A stretch of 64,000 bases of DNA, from contig JARKIP010000005.1 in the NCBI GenBank assembly GCA_029990175.1, positions 32,745,501-32,809,500 of the forward strand, in the 5' to 3' direction. Positions 1 to 10,655 of the stretch are shown here, piece after piece. Both the position numbers and the translations under genes were made by a program. Position 1 is the stretch's first letter; each line of letters opens with the position of its first letter. The DNA comes from Petunia secreta. Taxonomy: Eukaryota > Streptophyta > Magnoliopsida > Solanales > Solanaceae. A model generated the notes under the pieces. It was not told the DNA's origin. It saw nothing but the letters and a program-made list of their open reading frames with translations, and did not search any database.

Positions 1-2376
1 CGTCTCTATGAATTGAAACAAGGTTCCAAGTCGGTTGGGGAGTACTTCAATGAGTTTGAACAAGTCCGGATGACTCTTGACTTGGATGATGAAGACAATG
101 AGACGGCCATGATCCGTTTCAAAGGGGGCTTGAACCGAGACATAGCTTCACAATTGAAGTTCCACAAATATGATGATCATTACAAGCTATGTAACGATGC
201 GGTTGAGGCCGAGAAATGGCTCAAGGAGGAGAAATCTCTCCGCTACAAGAGTAGCACTCCTACTCCAACAAGCAAACCAAAGGATTGGAAGCCTCCTACC
301 ACAAATGCAAGGTTCCCAAGTGCAAGTGGAACAAGTGGTGCAAATGCTACAAAGGATGTGAAAAGGCCGTTTGAGAAGAACACACCTAATGTGGGAGGTA
401 ACTCTAAAACTCAACTACATGCTCCTACTTCTTCTTCAATACAATGCCACAAGTGCAAGGGGTATGGTCACTTTGCTAGGGCATGTCCTACAAAGAGGAC
501 CATGATTGTTGTTGGTAATGAAGCATATGAGAAAGAGAGTGAATCGGAGGATGAGGGAGTAGAGGGAGTAGAGGGAGATGAGGGAGTAGAGGAGAATGAT
601 TTGCTTGATGATACGATGGAGGAGGAGGATCCTCATACTTTCTTGGTTGTGAGACGGAGCCTAGGAGCTATGATTGTGGAAGATAGTGAAACCTTGCAAA
701 GGGAAAATCTTTTCCATGCTAGGTGCCGGGTCAAAGATGTTGTTTGTTCTATGATAATTGATTCCGGAAGTTGTGCAAATGTAGTGAGTCAATCACTAGT
801 GGCTCAATTGAAGTTAACTACCATGAAGCATCCTAAGCCTTATCGGCTACAATGGCTTAGTGAATGTGGAGAGCTTAAGGTGATGAAACAAGCCATGATC
901 AAGTTTAGAATGGGTAGTTATGTTGACGAGCATTTGTTTGACGTTGTGCCTATGCAAGCATGCCACCTACTCTTAGGGAGGCCATGGCAATTTGATAGGC
1001 AAGTGGTGCATGATGGTCGTGTCAACACTTACACGGTCAAACATGAAGGGAAGAGATTTGTGCTTAAACCTCTCACTCCTAAGCAAGTGAGTGATGACTA
1101 CAAGAAAATGAAGGAGTTGAGGGAGGTGGCAAAGGCTAAGTCACTCATTGAGACTAGCCCTTTGTCCAAAAGCATGGTGGCAATCCCACCTACTTCATCT
1201 ACCGGTGGCATGTGTGCCATGATGCAACCGGGCGAGCTCTTGAAAGGTAATGATGGCACCAAGTTTCTCCTATGCCTAGTGTACAAAGGTATGATCCTTA
1301 ACTCTAATTGTGATTTTTCTTCTAGCCTTATGCCTAGTGCTTTGAAAAATGTCTTGGAAGACTTTGGGGACATGTTCCCGGATGAGATGCCCGATGGCTT
1401 ACCTCCCTTGAGAGGTATTGAACATCAAATTGACTTTATTCCGGGCTCTCAAATCCCGAACAAGCCGGCCTATAGGAGCAATCCCGAGGATACAAGGGAA
1501 TTGCAAAAACAAGTTGATGACTTGCTTTCCAAAGGCTTGGTAAGGGAGAGTTTGAGTCCTTGTGCCGTACCGGTCATTCTTGTCCCAAAGAAAGACGGCA
1601 CTTGGAGAATGTGCGTTGATTGCCGAGCCGTGAATAAGATAACGGTCAAGTACCGTCACCCTATCCCACGGCTTGATGATATGTTGGATGAATTGAGTGG
1701 GTCGTGTGTCTTTTCCAAAATCGACCTTAGGTCCGGTTACCATCAAATCCGGATGAAACCCGGGGATGAATGGAAAACCGCATTCAAGACCAAATTTGGT
1801 CTCTATGAATGGTTGGTAATGCCCTTCGGGCTTTCCAACGCACCTAGCACTTTCATGCGACTCATGAATCATGTTTTGAAGTCTTTTATCAACAAGTTTG
1901 TTGTTGTCTATTTTGATGATATCTTGATCTATAGTAAGACAATGGATGAACATGTTGACCACCTTAGGCAAGTGCTTGATGCTTTGAGAGCCGAAAAGCT
2001 CTATGCTAATTTCAAAAAGTGTGCCTTTGGTGTGGATAAGGTTGTCTTTCTTGGGTTTGTTGTGAGTGCCCAAGGAGTGGAGGTGGATGAGTCTAAGGTA
2101 GAGGCCATACGTGATTGGCCTACTCCTACTACCGTGACTCAAGTGAGGAGCTTTCATGGTCTCGCAAGCTTTTATAGGCGATTTGTGAGAGACTTTAGCT
2201 CCATTGCCGCTCCACTCACCGAATTGGTGAAGAAAGACCAACCGTTTGTTTGGGGAGAGCCTCAAGAGAAGGCCTTCCATGAATTGAAAAGTAGGTTGAG
2301 TACCGCCCCTCTATTGCAATTGCCCGACTTCGGAAAGGCATTTGAGGTCGAATGTGATGCCTCGGGGGTGGGAATC
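1..2376 (+). CDS. gag-pol: Element A gag-protease-RT-RNase H, 5' partial, interrupted by B
   Basis: Frame 1 is open from the first base, so the start codon is off the window. It begins in the gag capsid-like domain (YELKQGSKSVGEYFNEFEQ). A CCHC knuckle (CHKCKGYGHFARAC) lies at 445-486, then a very acidic Glu/Gly linker. The protease has IIDSGS, with the DSG near 760-768, and LLLGRPW downstream. The RT has a GTWRMCVDCRAVNK block, SKIDLRSGYHQI and the catalytic YFDD at 1909-1920. RNase H begins with ECDASGVGI near 2350, where B splits the frame. The protein would copy element RNA in virus-like particles in the cytoplasm. Codon use and length are normal for plant gypsy elements. No lesion is seen in this piece other than the insertion. 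Confidence 0.93.
2372..2376. repeat. Target-site duplication GAATC of element B (left copy)
   Basis: GAATC occurs directly before B and again directly after it at 8806-8810. One copy belongs to element A's RNase H sequence. This perfect 5-bp pair fixes both ends of B. Confidence 0.95.
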
Positions 2377-3117
2377 TGATAAGAATCAAAAACGCGGAAA
2401 AGATAAAAAGATAGAAAACGAGACGAGGCTCGAACAAAGACCCAAGTAGCACCGGAGAACTAGTTCCGATACACCCCGGGTGGATGTCAAGGATCACCTA
2501 CGCTATGCAACTACCCTCGAGCCACACCTGGGACTCGCAAATAGAATGATCGGGGGTGGTTTGGGGTTCAACTAGAATCCACTAGTAAACTCAAACCGTC
2601 TCAAAGGGTTTTCATTCAAAGAGAATCCACTCTTGAACATTGTCATTGACAATCAATCATTCATCATAATATCAAAACTAGCTAAGGAATAATGCTAAGC
2701 TATGGAGTATTTATAGGCCTCATTCAAGACATAAGGAAAGGCCTAAAATACCCTTAAAATAGGTTCTAAAGTCATAAGCCACGTAGGGGCATACTAGGAA
2801 TTACATAGCGACTTAAAGTCAAAATCCGGTCAAACACGCACAGGGGGTGGCGCCCGCCTCCATGCCTTAGGCGGTCCGCCCCACACACTGAGGCGCTCCG
2901 CCTCCTTGGTCCGCCTCTTGGAATCCAGAGAGCAAGCAATCCTTAGGCGGTCCGCCTCAATTCGTAGGCGGTCCGCCTCTTCCTGAAGCTTCTTGAAACA
3001 CTTCGAATTGTGTCTCGGATGCTCTTCTTTCCATGGCGTCCCAATGCATGACCTTGAAGTGCTCTTCCTTGGCCTTGGATGGTGCTTTTGGATGGTTGCT
3101 CGATTTGGGTCTTATCA
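2377..3117 (-). repeat. Element B 3' LTR
   Basis: The 741-bp LTR has 7-bp inverted ends TGATAAG/CTTATCA. On the minus strand it has U3 with palindromes of the AGGCGGACCGCCT type (seen here as ggcggtccgcc, about 2840-2980), then a TATA box (tataaata, near 2707-2714), then U5. The B reading frame runs into this LTR and stops at 2943. It matches the copy at 8065-8805 throughout. Confidence 0.95.
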
Positions 3118-6100
3118 TCCTCCCCTTCTTGAGAAGATTTCGTCCTCGAAATCAAGGCTTGGTCTCTCATGGCTCTATCAACTCTTCGGGGTGGCCAAGA
3201 ATCTTCTCCTTTGTCCTTCTTGATCGTCACTTTGGCATAGGCTTCTTCCAAGATCTTCCCCGCTTCAGCATGGAGCTTAGAACCTACAAGCAACGACAAG
3301 CAAAAACAAGCAAACGTCCCACTTTGAAAGTAGGTTAGTGCAAGAAGTGTGGAAAACACACTCTTGTGATATAACCAAGCGTCAATAACAATCATAAATA
3401 TCAAGTCTCCAAAGAGAACCATAAGCACTTGGTTAAAGATTAACATGCACTCAACAAGATAATGAGCAACGAGGTCATGGGGAGATGGGAAATGCAAGAT
3501 CAAGCTACCAAAATCCCCTTGAACCTTAAGCTCAAGATCAACATACCAACCTATCCTCGAGGTGTGATCAACATGTGGAGTGGAGTGAGTCAAATAGCCC
3601 ACCCTACAAGTAGAATCAAGCACTCCACTCCCCTTCTTTAGAGCATACCTACTCACACCAAGGGGTTCCTCTTTCCCTTCCATTTCATCAACTAGGCAAC
3701 CCTCCTCAAAAGTCAAGCTCTCAAGGAAGGTGTTGATGATGGATTCTTCTTCATCATAACCCAAACTAGCAATAGTAGGGTCACTCAAAGAACCATCTAC
3801 CTCACCCACATTTTCAAGCAATGGGTTGCCTAAGGGGTCAAACCCTTCACACCATGGGGGTTCCATTTGACCACCCACCCTAGTTCGATACAAGTCATAT
3901 CCACTAGTGAGAATGCCTTCAAATAAGGGATTGGTAAAAATATGCATCTCACTATCATGATAAAACATAGACGAGCTATCAAGACTAGGTTCACTTGAGG
4001 AGTCATCACGAACAACCTTGTCCAATTTATGCAATTTGGACTCCTCAAGGACAAGACCATCATCACCACAACTCATTGGTCCACCAAATAGAAGCATATC
4101 AATTAGGGAATGGTCAACTACCTCATCTTTCCCTATGTCAAAGGTTGGCGGTGTGTCATAGCAAAGGTCACAATCATGGTCAACTATCAAATCTACACTA
4201 GGGAGGGGTTCAATGAACAATGAGCTCACATCATGATGTGGCATAGCATCCCTCTCAACTAGTGTTTCACAAGCACACTCAAGTTGACAACTAGACTCTT
4301 CACTAGTGGTATACTCACTAGATGCATCAAAAACACCAACTAGTGTTGAGTCATTACAAGACAAGTAGCTAGTAGGCTCATGAAAAGGTGAAGCAACACT
4401 TACATTTGTAGTACTTTCTTGATCACTCACAAGATTTGAAGTGTCATATGCAACTCCTCCTTCATGAAGCTCACATTGAGGCTCCAATGACTTGTCTTCA
4501 ATTGTACCTACACAAGAACTTTCACAAGAAGAGATAGAAGATAAAGAAGGGTTAGAACAATGGGTGCTCTCACTCTCAATTTTTCCTTCCTCACCCCTCA
4601 TCTCTCTCAATTTTACCTCATGGTCAAGTGTAGTTTGTGGTGACAATCCGCTCACATCACTCCTCAAATCCTCTCCTTTTTCCTCTCTTGGATTGCCACC
4701 GGTCACTCCCTCACTTCTCTCTATCTTTTCTCTCTCAATTGGAGTGGAGTGACTCCCATTTTCATCATGCATTGGCAAAACAATGAAATTGTTTGCCTCG
4801 GGTTCAAGTACAATGGGTGACTTGGCTTTAGCCCTTTCCCTCAACTCCTTCATGAGTTTGTAGTCATCATTCACTTGTTTGGGAGTTAGGGGTTGAAGCA
4901 CGAACTTTCTTCCCTCATGCATCACCGTATAGGTGTTGGCATGGCCATTATGAACCACACGTCGATCAAATTGCCATGGCCTACCAAAGAGAAGGTGGCA
5001 CGCTTGCATAGGCACAACATCGAACATGTGCTCATCCACATAGTTCCCAATCTTGAACTTGATCAAACATTGCTTATCCACCCTCAACTCACCACACTCG
5101 CTAAGCCATTGTAGCCTATAAGGATTTGGGTGCTTCAAGGTAGGTATTTTCAATTGGGTAACTAGTGTTTGGCTAATGACATTAGCACAACTTCCCGAGT
5201 CAATAATCATAGAACAAATGAGACCCATGACTCGGCATTTGGAATGAAAAAGGTTCTCCCGTTGTAAGGTCTCAACATCCTCCACACACATGGCTCCTAG
5301 ACTTCTCCGTACAACAAGGAAGGCAAGGGCGTCATCATCTTCTTCTTCCATGGCAACAATCTCCCCAACATCTCCTTCCTCATCACCCTCTACTCCCTCT
5401 TCTCCCTCGGGTTCACTCTCTTGCTCATACACCAAGTCACCAACCACAACCATGGTTCTTTTCGTGGTGCATTCCTTAGCAATATGCCCAAAGCCCTTAC
5501 ACTTATAACATTGAGTAGAAGTGGAAATAGGATTACTCAAGCGAGTTTTAGAGTTACCTCCCAAGTGTGGTGTAGTCTTCTCATAAGGCCCTTTCACTAC
5601 GTTGCTAGCACTTGCACTTGGAAAGTTGGCATTTGGAGTCTTCCACTCTTTCGGCTTGCTTGTAGTAATAGGAGTGTTGTTTTTGAACTTCTCTCTTTTG
5701 AGCCAAGCCTCGGCATCAATTGCGGCTTCAAACATATCTTCAAGTGTGAGATAATGATGCAACCTCAATTGAGAAGCTATACCATAGCTCAAGCCATTCT
5801 TGAATCGGATCATGGCTTCTTCTTCACCTTCGGTATCCATATCCAATGCCATCCGGATCTTTTCAAATTCATCATGGTACTCATGCACCGATTTGACACC
5901 TTGTTTTAGATCATAGAGCCTCTTGAGTTGCTCTTGCCGATACCTTGGAGTTATGTACTTGGTGTTCATAAGGTCCTTCAACTCATCCCAAGTCACATTC
6001 AAATGCAAATTCATCCTTCTCCTAGACCTTTTCATACACTCCCACCAAGTAGAAGCATAGGCCTCAAAGGTAGAAATAGCATATGTACCCTTTCGCTCCT

Positions 6101-6806
6101 CGGTCATCTCATTGGTATCAAACACTCTTTCCATTTGTAGTACCCATTCCATGTATGCCTCCGGATCACAAGTTCCTTTGAAGGATGGAAGATTGAGCTT
6201 GACACTATTGAGGTTGTTGTTGTTGTCACGTACCCCATAGTTAGGCTCCGGTTGGCCTCCGTAATGGTCATCATGAGCAACATACTCTCTCCTCGCATTC
6301 CCTCTAGCATAGCCCATGGGTGGCCCTCGACCTCGGCCTCTACCCCTATCCACGATTCGACCCCAATGCATTTGCCTCCTAGGTTGATAAGGAACATCAT
6401 ACCCATAGGCCTCATCACCATACCCGAACTCCTCCTCTTCTTGAACTTCATCAATTTGTTCAAGAGGTGGGACATTCCGCACGGGTCTTCTAAGTGGGGC
6501 ATTTACTTGGGGATTGCCCAAGTTGAGGGGATTGCCCTCTTGTCGGGGATTGCCCAACCCACGCTCTCGTAGAGCTTCAACTTTGCTTTGTTCATACCTC
6601 TTGTTTAGCTCAACAAAGTGTCCGGGAGTCATAGGAGTGCTATGACTCGTTCCTTCTCCGGATTCAATTTGGACGCTCGGGGTCCTCCTCTCTCCGGTCT
6701 CAACTTGATTCCTCTCGACGGAGTCAAGTCTCAAAGTGATGTCCTCCAATTTGGCTATAACGGTAGCCATGAAGATTTTCATAGGATCATCTCCATCGTT
6801 TGCCAT
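2943..6806 (-). CDS. Element B gag-protease-accessory module polyprotein (1287 aa)
   Basis: The start is the ATG at 6806 (MANDGDDP), five bases after a splice-acceptor-like TAG; the same start context is used in J, K, I and P. Order: N-terminal coiled region; RGRGRG-rich stretch; gag domain with STWWECMKRSRRR; CCHC knuckle CYKCKGFGHIAKEC at residues 433-446; acidic linker; aspartic protease with DSG at 536-538 and LLFGRPW. After about residue 664 (KELRERAKAKS) the frame leaves the gag-pol pattern. No RT, RNase H or integrase follows. Instead there is a Ser/Glu-rich region, a Cys-containing block (CDLCYDTPPTFDIGKDE, near residue 880), and a strongly hydrophobic stretch with WLYHKSVFS. The end (ILEEAYAKV) resembles the integrase C-terminal region, and the frame runs through the polypurine tract into the LTR. 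Gag and protease roles are established family knowledge; the accessory function is unknown. Confidence 0.88.
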   Translation of the reverse strand: MANDGDDPMKIFMATVIAKLEDITLRLDSVERNQVETGERRTPSVQIESGEGTSHSTPMTPGHFVELNKRYEQSKVEALRERGLGNPRQEGNPLNLGNPQVNAPLRRPVRNVPPLEQIDEVQEEEEFGYGDEAYGYDVPYQPRRQMHWGRIVDRGRGRGRGPPMGYARGNARREYVAHDDHYGGQPEPNYGVRDNNNNLNSVKLNLPSFKGTCDPEAYMEWVLQMERVFDTNEMTEERKGTYAISTFEAYASTWWECMKRSRRRMNLHLNVTWDELKDLMNTKYITPRYRQEQLKRLYDLKQGVKSVHEYHDEFEKIRMALDMDTEGEEEAMIRFKNGLSYGIASQLRLHHYLTLEDMFEAAIDAEAWLKREKFKNNTPITTSKPKEWKTPNANFPSASASNVVKGPYEKTTPHLGGNSKTRLSNPISTSTQCYKCKGFGHIAKECTTKRTMVVVGDLVYEQESEPEGEEGVEGDEEGDVGEIVAMEEEDDDALAFLVVRRSLGAMCVEDVETLQRENLFHSKCRVMGLICSMIIDSGSCANVISQTLVTQLKIPTLKHPNPYRLQWLSECGELRVDKQCLIKFKIGNYVDEHMFDVVPMQACHLLFGRPWQFDRRVVHNGHANTYTVMHEGRKFVLQPLTPKQVNDDYKLMKELRERAKAKSPIVLEPEANNFIVLPMHDENGSHSTPIEREKIERSEGVTGGNPREEKGEDLRSDVSGLSPQTTLDHEVKLREMRGEEGKIESESTHCSNPSLSSISSCESSCVGTIEDKSLEPQCELHEGGVAYDTSNLVSDQESTTNVSVASPFHEPTSYLSCNDSTLVGVFDASSEYTTSEESSCQLECACETLVERDAMPHHDVSSLFIEPLPSVDLIVDHDCDLCYDTPPTFDIGKDEVVDHSLIDMLLFGGPMSCGDDGLVLEESKLHKLDKVVRDDSSSEPSLDSSSMFYHDSEMHIFTNPLFEGILTSGYDLYRTRVGGQMEPPWCEGFDPLGNPLLENVGEVDGSLSDPTIASLGYDEEESIINTFLESLTFEEGCLVDEMEGKEEPLGVSRYALKKGSGVLDSTCRVGYLTHSTPHVDHTSRIGWYVDLELKVQGDFGSLILHFPSPHDLVAHYLVECMLIFNQVLMVLFGDLIFMIVIDAWLYHKSVFSTLLALTYFQSGTFACFCLSLLVGSKLHAEAGKILEEAYAKVTIKKDKGEDSWPPRRVDRAMRDQALISRTKSSQEGEDDKTQIEQPSKSTIQGQGRALQGHALGRHGKKSIRDTIRSVSRSFRKRRTAYELRRTA
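3118..3153 (-). other. Element B polypurine tract and upstream hairpin
   Basis: On the minus strand this reads hairpin GATTTCG-AGGA-CGAAATC (3136-3153), then AAGAAGGGGAGGA (3118-3130) abutting the LTR. The purine run is the expected primer for plus-strand DNA synthesis. The same hairpin and tract occur in the other elements with a visible 3' end. Confidence 0.9.
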
Positions 6807-8064
6807 GGTACCTACAAAAAGCAACAAACGTTAGCAAAATTCCTCACCCGCTCCCTTACAATTGTTTCACTCGGCTCGCTCGTGTTTTGTGGGGGATGGA
6901 CATTTCACACAAGTTTGAGTCTAAAAGCTTCAAGTAGTTGACCAACGAACCACAACTCAATCACTCAACTTATCAAGTCCAAATGCGCTCCGGGGCGAGT
7001 GGAGTTAATGGGACTCGATTGGAACGATAGGCACTTTAATTGAGGACTTGAATCAAAAGATACTACGGATCTTCTTTGAATTCTAGTCTCCTTTCTAAGG
7101 CACGATGATCCTAATAGCTCAAAGTAATTAGCACTAATCGAGTAGGATTATACTCTAATAGCACTAACCGGAAGTAATGCAATCAACAAAACAAGAGAAC
7201 CTAGAAGAAACTACCCAATTCCCAACGTTCAGGAAGTAGGCGCCCCGCCTCAGGAGGTGGGCGGTCCGCCCTGGGCAAACCTACAGGGGGAGGCGCTCCG
7301 CCTCTTCAGGGGAGGCGCTCCGCCTCAGGAAATCCAGAGAGCTCACAGAGCTGAGGCGCTCCGCCTCTAAATTGAGGCGCTCCGCCTCTGCAACTTTTCA
7401 GCACAGTCCAAACTCGTTTCAAGTCGATTTCCAAGCCTCAATTCCGATATTTTCGACTTGTTTTCACAATCCAAGGATACCCAAAGTTGTTTTTGGTCAC
7501 TAAGATCAAACCCCAATGATTTTTAACCAACCCCAATCGAAAACAACGAATTCACCATGTTCATCTTCCTTAAGAACACAAGGGTTTATCAAAGGGTTTC
7601 AAAATGGATTGTGATTCATCAAGGTAGGTGTTATATAGGTCCAAATCCCACAAAATTGGTACCGAATCGTTTGTTTTTCAATGAAGCTCAATCCCCAATA
7701 TCAAGTTTTCAATCTAACATCAATCCAACCCAAGAATCAAGCAAAATTTCATCAAGAACAAGTTCATCAAGGGTTTAAGGGCAATTGGGGTTTCAATTTT
7801 TCAAACTCCACCAAATCCAACAATTTTGGTACCCAAGTAACGGGGATTCATCCACGATCAAGAATCTATAACACCCATATCAAAAATCATCCAAACCAAC
7901 AAGATACACCAAATTTTTAGATTTTTCAATTTTTCAATTTTTTTGTAATTTTCTTCTTTCAATAACAAGAACAAGAAAATAAAGATAGGAATCGACCTAG
8001 GCACGAAGAATCAAGGGTCGGGGGTTTGTAGAAACAAAACCCGAGCCTTGCTCTGATACCAAGA
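6807..8064 (-). other. Element B 5' leader with primer-binding site and palindrome array
   Basis: This is non-coding. The primer-binding site is at 8050-8061 (gctctgatacca, the complement of TGGTATCAGAGC), matching the 3' end of plant initiator-Met tRNA. Palindromes of the AGGCGGAGCGCCT type lie at 7238-7388, matching those in B's own U3. A block conserved in all leaders lies about 7020-7170. The leader ends with a pyrimidine-rich stretch and AG at 6813-6812, then GTACC and the gag ATG. Small open frames here show no family features. Confidence 0.85.
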
Positions 8065-8805
8065 TGATAAGAATCAAAAACGCGGAAAAGATAAAAAGAT
8101 AGAAAACGAGACGAGGCTCGAACAAAGACCCAAGTAGCACCGGAGAACTAGTTCCGATACACCCCGGGTGGATGTCAAGGATCACCTACGCTATGCAACT
8201 ACCCTCGAGCCACACCTGGGACTCGCAAATAGAATGATCGGGGGTGGTTTGGGGTTCAACTAGAATCCACTAGTAAACTCAAACCGTCTCAAAGGGTTTT
8301 CATTCAAAGAGAATCCACTCTTGAACATTGTCATTGACAATCAATCATTCATCATAATATCAAAACTAGCTAAGGAATAATGCTAAGCTATGGAGTATTT
8401 ATAGGCCTCATTCAAGACATAAGGAAAGGCCTAAAATACCCTTAAAATAGGTTCTAAAGTCATAAGCCACGTAGGGGCATACTAGGAATTACATAGCGAC
8501 TTAAAGTCAAAATCCGGTCAAACACGCACAGGGGGTGGCGCCCGCCTCCATGCCTTAGGCGGTCCGCCCCACACACTGAGGCGCTCCGCCTCCTTGGTCC
8601 GCCTCTTGGAATCCAGAGAGCAAGCAATCCTTAGGCGGTCCGCCTCAATTCGTAGGCGGTCCGCCTCTTCCTGAAGCTTCTTGAAACACTTCGAATTGTG
8701 TCTCGGATGCTCTTCTTTCCATGGCGTCCCAATGCATGACCTTGAAGTGCTCTTCCTTGGCCTTGGATGGTGCTTTTGGATGGTTGCTCGATTTGGGTCT
8801 TATCA
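8065..8805 (-). repeat. Element B 5' LTR
   Basis: This 741-bp copy is the same as 2377-3117 by eye, with TGATAAG/CTTATCA ends. It lies next to the primer-binding site, which makes it the 5' LTR of a minus-strand element. The predicted TATA box is near 8395-8402. It is followed by the right TSD copy GAATC at 8806-8810. Confidence 0.95.
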
Positions 8806-10655
8806 GAATCGGTGGTGTATTAATGCAAGATAGCAAACCCATCGCCTACTTTAGTGAAAAGTTGAAAGGGGCCTCCTTGAACTATTCGACATATGACAAG
8901 GAGTTGTATGCCCTTGTGAGAGCCCTTGCCCATTGGCAACACTATCTTTGGCCTCGTGAGTTTGTAATCAAGAGTGACCATGAGTCACTCAAGCATTTGA
9001 GAGGCCAAGAGAAGCTCAATAAGAGACATGCCAAGTGGGTTGAATTCATTGAGTCCTTTCCCTATGTGATCCAATATAAGAAAGGGAAGGACAATGTGGT
9101 GGCGGATGCGCTTTCGAGAAAGTTTACTCTAGCCACCATTCTCACCTCTAAGCTCATGGGGTTTGAGAGCATTAAATTGATGTATGCTCATGACCCAAAG
9201 CTAAAGAGTGTCCTTGACGCTCTAGAGAAAGGGGAGAGAGTTGAGAAATACCAATGGGTTAATGGATATATCTTTAAGAATGGTAAAGTGTGCATACCCG
9301 AGTCCTCATGGAGGGAATTGCTTGTGCGAGAGGCACATTGTGGAGGACTCATGGGTCATTTTGGTCGGGACAAGACCTTGGCCATCCTTCGGGAACAATT
9401 CCATTGGCCAAAAATGGGAACTCATGTTGAGAAGCTTTGCAACTCTTGTCTTGAATGCAAGGTTGCTAAGTCCAAGTCGAACTCCCATGGTTTGTATACC
9501 CCACTCCCCGTACCTACTAGTCCGTGGTTGGATATCTCGATGGATTTTGTGATGGGATTACCAAGGACTAGGGGGGGCCATGATAGCATTTATGTTGTTG
9601 TGGATAGGTTCTCCAAAATGGCTCATTTCATTCCATGTCGTAAATGTGATGATGCACAACATGTTGCAACCTTGTTTATTGATAATATCTTGAAATTGCA
9701 TGGTGTGCCTCAAACCATAGTGAGTGATAGGGACACTAAGTTCCTAAGTCATTTTTGGAGGAGTTTATGGGGTGCCCTTGGCACCAAACTCTTGTTTTCT
9801 TCGTCCCACCACCCCCAAACCGATGGGCAAACCGAAGTGGTGAACCGAACCTTGGGTGCTCTTCTTAGAGCCATGACCCGAGGTAAGGGTGGGACTTGGA
9901 TAGATAAGCTACCTCTTATGGAGTTTGCCTACAATCGAACCGTGCATAGAATGATTGGCATGACTCCATTCGAATGTGTGTATGGTTTTAATCCCTTGAT
10001 TCCCCTTGATCTAACCCCTTTGCCAAGGGAAATGGTTGTTAATTTTGAAGGTAAAGCTAGAGCAAAAGCAATGATGGAACTCCATGCCAAGGCGAAGAAG
10101 AATTTGGAGGAAGCCTATGCTAAGATTGCTTCCAAGAAAAACAAAGGACGCAAGAAGGTGGAACTCAAGAAGGGTGACTATGTGTGGGTGCACTTCCGGA
10201 AAGAAAGGTTTCCAAACCTTAGAAAAGGGAAGTTGGCACCACGTGGCGATGGCCCATTCCAAGTGCTTTCAAAGATCAACAACAACGCCTATGTGGTCGA
10301 CTTGCCAAGTGAGTATCAAGTTTCTAATACTTTCAATGTTTGTGACTTGGTTCCTTTGGATGTAGGTAATGAAGGGGTCGTGGATGATGATGTCTCGATT
10401 TCGAGGACGAAATCTTCTCAAGAAGGGGAGGATGATGCCGGGCAATCCACCACAAGACGACCATTCACTCGGAGCCAAGCCAAGGATGTCCAAGAAGCAC
10501 ATTTACACTTGGTGAGGAAGGGCCTTGAAGAAGGAGGCGATTGGAAGCCATTCCGGGTGCTCAAACTAGGCCTCACGCCTAAGGAGGAAGAGAACCCAGT
10601 AGAGCTAGGCGCCCCGCCTACCCCAGGCGCCCCGCCTGGGGAGCTCACTGCCTAA
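8806..10655 (+). CDS. pol: Element A RNase H-integrase, 3' part of pol
   Basis: This continues A's frame after B; 8806-8810 is the duplicated target, and the element plus one duplication shifts the frame by 6434 bases. An ATG at 8721 lies in B's LTR and is not a real start. RNase H continues (GGVLMQDSKPIAYFSEKL, DKELYALVRALAHWQ), then ADALSR. The integrase has an N-terminal His/Cys region (HCGGLMGHFG ... CNSCLEC), a DDE core (SMDFVMGLP, VSDRDTKF, QTEVVNRTLG) and a C-terminal GPF motif (GDGPFQVL) near 10249-10266. The frame passes through the hairpin and polypurine tract (ISRTKSSQEGEDD) and codes PFTRSQAKDVQEAHLHL inside U3 before a stop at 10653-10655. That LTR-overlapping tail recalls the CRM-clade arrangement, but I see no canonical chromodomain. 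It is intact. Confidence 0.93.
10397..10432 (+). other. Element A hairpin and polypurine tract
   Basis: GATTTCG-AGGA-CGAAATC spans 10397-10414, and AAGAAGGGGAGGA at 10420-10432 directly precedes the 3' LTR. It lies inside the pol frame, so it both codes and primes plus-strand synthesis. Confidence 0.9.

Larger units (their letters stand above)
2377..8805 (-). mobile_element. Element B: complete non-autonomous gypsy element with gag-protease-accessory ORF
   Basis: This is a 6429-bp element on the minus strand with 741-bp LTRs at both ends that I cannot tell apart by eye, a TSD of GAATC, a primer-binding site next to the right LTR and a polypurine tract next to the left LTR. It has one uninterrupted long frame of 1287 codons. 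RT, RNase H and integrase are absent; their place is taken by the accessory module. Identical LTRs and an intact frame make it a recent insertion that could be mobilised by enzymes supplied in trans. It shares LTR family with J (same TGATAAG...CTTATCA ends). Confidence 0.95.

Noticed and set aside
1399..2280. 293-codon open frame on the minus strand opposite A's RT
   Set aside because: It is the antisense of a conserved RT and shows no family features; similar antisense frames lie opposite the RT of D, I and L.
8721..8810. Open frame starting at 8721 and running into A's RNase H-integrase
   Set aside because: The first 30 codons are element B's LTR read in the sense of A; the frame is a fusion made by the insertion, not a gene.
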